Origin: Heterostelium album PN500
Lineage: Eukaryota > Evosea > Eumycetozoa > Acytosteliales > Acytosteliaceae
Assembly (NCBI RefSeq): GCF_000004825.1
Contig: NW_008805091.1
Span: 1 to 64,000, forward strand
Length of the DNA: 64,000 bases
Reading direction: 5' to 3'
Made by a program: the position numbers and the translations under genes. Numbering within the stretch: position 1 is the first letter of the stretch; every line of letters begins with the position of its first letter. The notes beneath the pieces are model-generated. The model made no database searches and had not been told where the DNA came from. It worked only from the letters and a program-made list of their open reading frames with translations. Shown one piece after another: positions 58,259 to 64,000 of the stretch.

Positions 58259-59712
58259 TTATACAAAGAATACAACGAATATAACTATAAATACTATGAG
58301 AACTAAGAAGATTCTAAATATTAGTCCTCTGTTGGAAGAGATGTCTGCCAGTGTCTTTAGGAGAGAGTCGTGTCCTCTTCCAACGTTCATAAGTGAGTCA
58401 TCGATGTTTGTGTCGATTCTCTCGATGACCTCTCCCTGCTGTTGTACAAGATTTGCCAGTTGATGGAAAATCGATTCCAATTGGTGAATAGTTGATGAAA
58501 TAGTCTCTGCCGTTCGCAATCTAGATTGTGAGTAATCGTGTGCCTGCACTTGCATAGGCATTGAAATTGCTAAATCATTTCCTTGTTGATCGTCTTGATA
58601 TCTATATAATGCTGAATCTATAAATTAATATATATCAATAAATAATAATAATAATATAAGTTAGTAATGTTTTATCATGATAAACTTCAAAAATAAGAGT
58701 GAAAAATGATAGAATGTAGGATGTATGATATAATATGATAGGAATAAATGGTTGTAACTATGTGATGATTATGATTATTTAAATTGCTGTAATGATGATA
58801 GTTATTTAACGTTATATAATATATGTTATAATAAAGATAGTTATAGTATAGTATAGTATAGTATTATATAATTAAGAGATATGATATTTTCATCCAACCA
58901 TCATCACGATTTGTAGTTGTGTTACGATGTCGTAACATCTCTGAAGATTTGGGTGGTATTGACGTCGAACCTGAGTCATCTTGAAGAAGCGGTGTTGTCT
59001 GTTGTGTCTGTCCATAGGCATATGAAAACTTTTGTTTTCTCTCTTGTTGTGTTTTCAAATTCTATTTATTGTAATAACATAGTGATTGATTAGTTGAATT
59101 GATAGATAGTGTTAGTAAAGCAATTGGTCTTCTTAATAAATGAATATTAAAATATATACCTCTGTTCTAACTTCAAGAATATCTTTAAATTCTTTGGTTG
59201 CGCTGATTAGTTTGAGATTTAAGAAGCCAACGACAGTCTCTGAATGCTCTTCGGTCTGCTTATTACTTCTAGATTGTTTTGAAATCTGACCTAGTTGTGA
59301 AATCTCTTGATTCAGCTTCTGAATATCTTGTTTTATAATAAATGTTAACTCTTCTATATCTGCAGATGGATCGTTAAAGATTGAACTCTTTTTTGCCACT
59401 GTGTTTGTGTTTTAATAGTTAGTTAATTAATAAAGATTTTGTTAAAAAAAAAAAAAGTATAAGATGTATAATATAATATATTAAACTTCTTATCTAAATA
59501 TTGTAGTATAATAGCAATTTACATTTTGTTAATTTATGTAATTTCTCAGAGGTTTCATATACACCTCTACTTATGTGTGCAGCGGCCAATGAGAATTGAG
59601 ACATCTGCTGATGTGCATTCTGTTTCTTTGATATCACTCCATTCTGCTCTTGTTTCTTTCTGAGTGTCTCTGATATTGAATTGAATTCAGATGTACGATC
59701 TTTATATACCAT
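58259..59712 (-). CDS. stx5: Syntaxin 5 (Sed5), Golgi Qa-SNARE, four exons
   Basis: Exons on the minus strand: 59712-59523, 59398-59160, 59061-58899 and 58617-58259, in phase, giving 316 residues (human short form 301). Syntaxin 5 drives ER-to-Golgi and intra-Golgi fusion. The N-terminal peptide YKDRTSEF matches the Sly1-binding motif of Sed5 (RDRTxEF). The Habc-like region has SQFSLAAAHISRGVYETSEK and KLHKLTKLAKKSSIFND, then IEELTFIIKQDIQKLNQEIS. EFKDILEVRTENLKTQQERK follows, and the SNARE motif runs HQLESIFHQLANLVQQQGEV, IERIDTNIDDS. The ionic-layer Gln is retained in VQQQ. The C-terminal anchor is FRIFLVLIVFIVIFVVFFV. The third donor is the less common GTTGGA at 58898, required to keep frame (NRDDDSALYRYQDD). 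Ends about 100 bases from the convergent methyltransferase stop. Confidence 0.94.
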
Positions 59713-60323
59713 ATTATTATTATTATTATTATCGATACTATCCTATACTATTCTATTCTATTCTATTTTATTCTATTTTATTCTATTTTATTCTATTTTA
59801 TTGTATTCAATTCTATTAAATCTTTTGAAAATGATATCTTTTATTTCTATTTTTTTATTTTTTGTTGTTTAAGATGGAGAAGTCTGTCTTGTTCAATTTC
59901 TTTTTTTTTATTGTTGCTCTTTAAAAATATATATCAAAATAAAATAAAATAAAATAAAAATAGCAATTATTTCTTGCAAGTTGCACATGTGGTTTTTGCA
60001 AACACAGAAATTTAGTTATTTTGATTTTTTTTTTTTTTTTTTTTTTGTTATAAAAATAGTCATAATCTTATAGGTGTAAACAACTAAATGATTACAATAT
60101 TACTATAAGTACCTATAAGATTATAAATAAAACAAAAAGTAGAAATGATTTTAAATTACCAAGAAGAGGTATTCAGGAAGACTTTTGGAAAATTGATAAC
60201 GTAAATAATGATATTAAAATAATGAAGATTTTAAAAGAATTTTATTTATTAATTTTTAAAATTACAATTAAAAGTTTGTAAAGGTCCATTTTTGATTCGA
60301 GTTGTTAATATCACAGGAAGTGA
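59713..60323. other. Intergenic region; unassigned open stretch
   Basis: About 600 bases. It has a TTCTATTCTATTTTATTCTA pentamer tract at 59745-59820 and T-runs near 60010-60046. From about 60074 to 60278 one frame is open (SRNDFKLPRRGIQEDFWKID) but has no start, no obvious splice partner and no family resemblance. It might be a 5' exon or a relic of the gene that follows. Confidence 0.4.
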
Positions 60324-60992
60324 ACCAAGGATTCTTTTTCAAATTCTGGATCAAATGTTCTCTGGAAATTTGAAAATCCAACAGAAGAAGATCTTAGAAT
60401 GTATGTTCATCACCTAAATAATACCAACACTTTTTGTTTTGTCAACTCAGTTACAGGACAATATTCTTGTTATAACTCTGGCGATTTGAATACTCGAAAA
60501 ATTGAATCGTCTCGATATCTCCAACTTCCAGCACCAGGAAATGACCAAACAACAGATTCGGCAATTGTATTGCGTTCAGAAAAAGGATCATTGACATATG
60601 GTTATTTTAGAATCTCTGCATTAGAAGGAAACCATGTTCTTCACCCAAGAATAAGTTATAATTATCAAAATAGATTCCTAGGTTTACAAATCTATGAAGG
60701 TACATTTTCAGTTGTACATTTATTTTCAAACCAAACCATTCAACAATCACCTGCACATCTGATCCTTTGCAAAAATTCTTGGTCATCGACTGGTATTTAC
60801 CAAGTGGCCTATGATACAACATCCACTTGTTCATCCAATGCCAAGAAAATGATTGATACTACCAGTATTCTTAATGATCCAGCCTACTCCGATGGAAAGT
60901 TCTTTTTCCTTCCTCCGTCAATGCCTGAAATGGTAGTCTGTGACTCGAAAGGAAATACCTATGGTCTCAAGGATATAGCACTCTTTAATTAA
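60324..60992 (+). CDS. Unassigned protein, 5' end uncertain
   Basis: The firm part is 60399-60992 (197 residues after an ATG). The same frame stays open leftward to about 60330 (SNSGSNVLWKFENPTEEDLR) before a TGA, so either an exon begins after an AG near 60329 or the gene has lost its 5' end. Features: polar, Cys at intervals, NxT sequons, phrases VNSVTGQYSCYNSGD, YFRISALEGNHVLHP, YQNRFLGLQIYEGTF and FFFLPPSMPEMVVCDS; no signal peptide or membrane helix in this part. It looks like the extracellular portion of a dictyostelid surface or secreted protein. A decayed relative follows at 61390-61620 and encodes a membrane-helix-like end, which this copy lacks. Function unknown; it may itself be a broken gene. 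Confidence 0.5.
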   Translation, partial: TKDSFSNSGSNVLWKFENPTEEDLRMYVHHLNNTNTFCFVNSVTGQYSCYNSGDLNTRKIESSRYLQLPAPGNDQTTDSAIVLRSEKGSLTYGYFRISALEGNHVLHPRISYNYQNRFLGLQIYEGTFSVVHLFSNQTIQQSPAHLILCKNSWSSTGIYQVAYDTTSTCSSNAKKMIDTTSILNDPAYSDGKFFFLPPSMPEMVVCDSKGNTYGLKDIALFN

Positions 60993-61389
60993 ATATTAAA
61001 TAAACAAAAACACTATAGGAAAATAGAATATATCTGAAATTTATTGAATATATTTGTTAATTGGTTTTAATTCAAAAGTGGAATACTATGCCTTTTGAAT
61101 ATCATTTCAATCTTGACATCTTATTGACTTAAGGCAAACATAATCTTCAGCTGTCGCCACCAAAGTTTGATCATTCTCGATTTTACTTTGAAGATGCAAA
61201 TTGTAACTTATCGAATATTTATTAATCACATCGGTACAGATATATTTTGGGTAAACAATTGGATCGATGTAGGAAATATAATAGAGTTTTCAAATTTGAA
61301 TAACCTTAAAAATTAATATTTCTCCTATAAAGAAGTTTCAAGTCAAGCCAGGAAACTCTTGATACAGACTACTAAACTGACGTATTATG

Positions 61390-61625
61390 GCGGTTAGCAT
61401 CAGGTACCGATGGTAATATTTTCAAACTTGAAAATACGTCCACCTCTCAAAAGACAATACAAAGTTTTTTACTCTTAATACAACCAATCAAGTACCTGTT
61501 ATTTCTAACTCTGCACAATCAAAGGATTACCAAAGAAAAAGAATTTTTCTACTTAGACTATATCAATCATTGTAGTTGGTGGTGCACTGCTACTCGTTCT
61601 GTCAATATGAATTCATTTTCAAATT
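61390..61625 (+). pseudogene. Decayed relative of the preceding gene, with membrane-helix-like end
   Basis: Reading in shifting frames, one finds LWRLASGTDGNIFKLENTST (compare SNVLWKFENPTEED at 60330). Then comes FFTLNTTNQVPVISNSAQS (compare FCFVNSVTGQYSCYNSGD), then IIVVGGALLLVLSI, a membrane-helix sequence. At least two frame changes separate these pieces, so it cannot encode a continuous protein. Order and spacing mirror the gene 1 kb to the left. A tandem duplication followed by decay is the simplest explanation. The stretch at 60993-61390 holds other possible fragments (SPPKFDHSRFYFEDANC near 61155) but nothing I can align. Confidence 0.5.
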
Positions 61626-61782
61626 TATTTAAAAGAAAGATTAGTTTATATCTTTTATTTCTTTTTTATAACTAATTAATTAAACATCATTATATTATTG
61701 TTTTCATTTCTTTATTTATAAGATTGCTTTACTATTTGTTATAGATTTGAAATCAAGTTTGCACTGATTCAGTATAAAATTG

Positions 61783-62823
61783 CTATTCAATTTGAAGTAT
61801 ACTTAATAATACTGATGGAGGAATGGTAGTAGAATTTTCAATTTTGGGTCTTGTCAAAGATAAAAATTCGATTTCATATTCTTTAAATACATTCTCAAGT
61901 TGTAGTTGATTGTATAGCTCCTTGACAAGTGCAACTCTATATGGTTCATCTTTGCCATAGTTGTTCTTTAGAATTTCCAATTGTTCTTGGTTAGCTCTCT
62001 TTACGGCTTGAACAATGAGCCATGAACATTTATTGTCTTCGACATCTCTACCGATCTTACCGTTGTACTTTGGGTCCAAATAACAATCTTCATAGTCATC
62101 ACGAATCTGAAAGTAGGTTCCCATTGAAACGATTAAATCTTTGGTACTCTGGTCAAGAGTACCTCCCTTTCCAACCAGTGTCATTGGTGCCATTATCGGG
62201 AGATAGAAAACCAGGTAACTAGTTTTATATTCAACGATTTTATTGTAGTTTTCAATGGTGAATCCATCTAGACTGCCAACGGTTGGTTCAGTCAAGACAT
62301 CGAGCATCTGTCCAAGGTAGGTCTTCAGACAGACCTCGGAGTAGAGGTGAATCAAGTCGACATAGTAGGATTCGCGAGAGAAATACTTTTTCAGAATAAC
62401 GTAAATCATATTCTCTAGCATACAGGCATCGAATATAGCCATGTTTCCAACCTTGGCATTGGGGTCTTTCGAACTGGTATTGCTTGAGAGATACCAGCAG
62501 GTACGACCACGTCTTGTCAGGCCACGGTCGACAATATCATCAATGACCAACATGAATGCCTCAACCAGTTCGTTGCACCACGCCAAAATCGAACCCTTGA
62601 AGATATCGTCATCCGATAGCGAAACACTGCCTCTCAGTGTTTGAAGACAACCCAACAGAGAGCGTGCTCTGTTCTTCTTGGCCGACGACACATTGTACTC
62701 TAGGAACCGATCGATCCACTCCAACAAAAACGATGGCATTTTTTCATTCTCCAAATACTCTTTGATATCATTTAAAATAATTGAAAGAGTTTCACTTAGT
62801 TGTCTAGAAATAGTATTCTCCAT
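61783..62823 (-). CDS. Farnesyl diphosphate synthase-like prenyltransferase
   Basis: Single exon, 346 residues (FPPS usually 340-350). FPPS makes farnesyl diphosphate from IPP and DMAPP for sterols, dolichol and protein prenylation. Present: first Asp-rich motif ELVEAFMLVIDDIVDRGLTR followed by RGRTCWY, with DDIVD intact and TRRG for diphosphate binding. Phe and Met at positions -5 and -4 from the motif support a C15 product. Also present: VEYKTSYLVFYLPI; QIRDDYEDCYLDP (second motif, DDYED); GKIGRDVEDNKCSW. The N-terminal IPP site, usually GGKxNRG, reads SAKKNRA: Lys and Arg remain but the glycines are gone. The C-terminus ends ILQIE rather than the basic KRRK type. It is thus a slightly divergent paralog or lineage-specific version, probably active. 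Short A-rich leader upstream. Confidence 0.88.
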   Translation of the reverse strand: MENTISRQLSETLSIILNDIKEYLENEKMPSFLLEWIDRFLEYNVSSAKKNRARSLLGCLQTLRGSVSLSDDDIFKGSILAWCNELVEAFMLVIDDIVDRGLTRRGRTCWYLSSNTSSKDPNAKVGNMAIFDACMLENMIYVILKKYFSRESYYVDLIHLYSEVCLKTYLGQMLDVLTEPTVGSLDGFTIENYNKIVEYKTSYLVFYLPIMAPMTLVGKGGTLDQSTKDLIVSMGTYFQIRDDYEDCYLDPKYNGKIGRDVEDNKCSWLIVQAVKRANQEQLEILKNNYGKDEPYRVALVKELYNQLQLENVFKEYEIEFLSLTRPKIENSTTIPPSVLLSILQIE

Positions 62824-64000
62824 AACTTTATAAAAAATAAAATAAAAAAAAACAGAACAATAATAATAAATGAACGAATGAATGAGAGAATAATAATAAT
62901 AATAATGAAATGACTTGTTGATTCAAAAGAGGGAAATTAATTAATTAATTAATATAATATACATTCAAAAAAATGCTAAAACGTGTATCAATTTTCAATA
63001 TTATTATATGTAAATGAATAATAATTTAATGAATATTAATGATTTGGTTGGTCCATCTTTATTTTGCGATTAGTTTAAACTGTCAATATTTTTATTACTG
63101 AAAAAAGAGTGAAAACAACATATTGAGCAATATTGAAATGTTTGCAAAAAGTTATTAACTACTTTTGTAAAAAAATAAAAGTAAAACAAATTTTTTTAAG
63201 CAACTGTGCGATAATGATCAACAGATGTGATTTCGACCATGCTGTTTTGAAAACGAAATCAAACGTTTTTTTTTTTTTTTAATAAGAGATAGTCTAAATA
63301 AAGGAATATTTATATATGTAATATATTTTATAAATTTCTTAGTTTTATGATATAATTATCATTTAATAGATACAATAACTAGTATTTTGCAAATCTTGAT
63401 AATTACAACAATACTAATAGTGATGTACATAAACCAAATAATCAATTCATTGAGAATTCACAGGTTAATCCTTTAATAGAAAAAGAAAAAAAAAAAAAGA
63501 ATTTAAATCTAACTCATAGATGCTAACATAACTTTAGCGCTAATATCTGTATCTATTTTTATTATATTTATAAATATTTTTTTAAACTGTATATTTTTTA
63601 TCTTTTTAACCTAGGTTATTGTCTATTTTTATCTATCTATCTATCTACATCTACTTATCTTTTTGTATTTATTTTATTTATTTTTTAAATATTTCTAAAC
63701 CAATAGCAAAAAAAAAAAAAAAAACCTACAACCTAATTGTAATAGCTTTTACAAATAACAAAACTATAACAATTTTAAATCTTGAAAACAAAGCAGAGCA
63801 TAGCAGTAGTACAATTTCAATATCTGTAGAAGTTAACTTAAAAACAAAACATCAACAAACAAAATACATTGCTCTTACTTTCCATTTTATTCAATAAACT
63901 GGATAGCCAATCAAACCAAAAAAAAAAGGTCTTTCTATTTGTTGAACACCCACCTTTATCTTTATTTCTCCTCCTCTTCCTCCTCACACAAAATAAGATT
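62824..64000. other. Right-hand flank with no gene seen
   Basis: About 1.2 kb of AT-rich DNA with A/T runs (T15 near 63265, A18 near 63707). A short open stretch near 63383-63505 (NTNSDVHKPNNQFIENSQ) ends in poly-Lys and a stop, with no partner exon. The open frame at 63619-63897 is low in complexity at its start. It may contain promoter DNA for the prenyltransferase gene and the edge of a gene beyond the window. Confidence 0.45.

Noticed and set aside
60074-60278. Possible exon upstream of the 60.3 kb gene
   Set aside because: About 68 codons are open after a TATAG acceptor-like site, but there is no start codon, no matching donor that leads into the next frame, and no similarity.
63383-63505. 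Asn-rich open stretch near the right edge
   Set aside because: Only about 40 codons, ending in poly-Lys and a stop; no credible start or splice partner in the window.
1-64000. LTR retrotransposons, DIRS elements, Polintons or other virus-derived copies
   Set aside because: I found no reverse transcriptase, integrase, capsid or polymerase motif and no long terminal repeats in the window.

Overview
This 64 kb window reads as nuclear DNA of a dictyostelid social amoeba. The evidence is AT-rich intergenic DNA, short AT-rich GT-AG introns, A-rich leaders before start codons, poly-Q/N/S/T tracts inside otherwise conserved proteins, and genes typical of the group (plant-type GATA factors, cyclin Y, LRR/F-box-like proteins, Cys-rich secreted proteins). 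Coding regions are less AT-biased than I would expect for Dictyostelium discoideum, so a group 1 or 2 species such as Heterostelium (Polysphondylium) pallidum is a reasonable guess. The species is inference. I found no prokaryotic, plasmid, viral or CRISPR content.

Layout, left to right. 1-12.5 kb: a cyclin Y gene (+), a GATA zinc-finger factor (-), 5.7 kb without genes, then a small acyl-CoA-oxidase-like gene (+). 12.5-19 kb: a Ctf4/And-1 (WDHD1) replication protein (-), a one-helix small membrane protein (+), a PAK1IP1/Mak11 60S-biogenesis WD40 protein (-) and a six-cysteine secreted mini-protein (-). 19-38 kb: an EGF-like type I membrane protein (+), V-ATPase subunit D (+), a membrane-anchored alpha/beta-hydrolase (+), a NEK kinase with a long Ser/Thr-rich tail (+) and a secreted S9 prolyl-oligopeptidase-like enzyme (+). 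38-52 kb: a tiny basic protein, an LRR/F-box-like protein, an amidohydrolase-fold protein without its metal ligands, a U-box/GNAT fusion followed by a pseudogene scrap of itself, an oxysterol-binding protein, a Cys-rich secreted protein, a second LRR/F-box-like protein (-) and a selenocysteine tRNA gene (-). 52-64 kb: a TRIM37-like E3 ligase (-), a mitochondrial SpoU rRNA methyltransferase (+), syntaxin 5 (-), an unassigned gene with a decayed tandem relative, and a farnesyl-diphosphate-synthase-like gene (-).

The genes do not form one pathway; most are housekeeping genes in the usual compact, strand-alternating eukaryotic order. Two recognised proteins act in membrane traffic or lipid transfer (syntaxin 5, ORP), two in ribosome or rRNA work (PAK1IP1, MRM1), and three carry E3-type or F-box-like domains (TRIM37, U-box/GNAT, F-box/LRR). 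Exon structures were worked out by hand from GT-AG signals and reading phase. Every multi-exon model below closes in frame, but none has transcript support here. The most notable items are the tRNA-Sec gene with a structured, poly(A/T)-flanked segment beside it, the U-box-GNAT fusion, the probable pseudo-enzyme of the amidohydrolase fold, the stand-alone acyl-CoA-oxidase C-terminal half, and several short structured or repeated segments in gene-free DNA.
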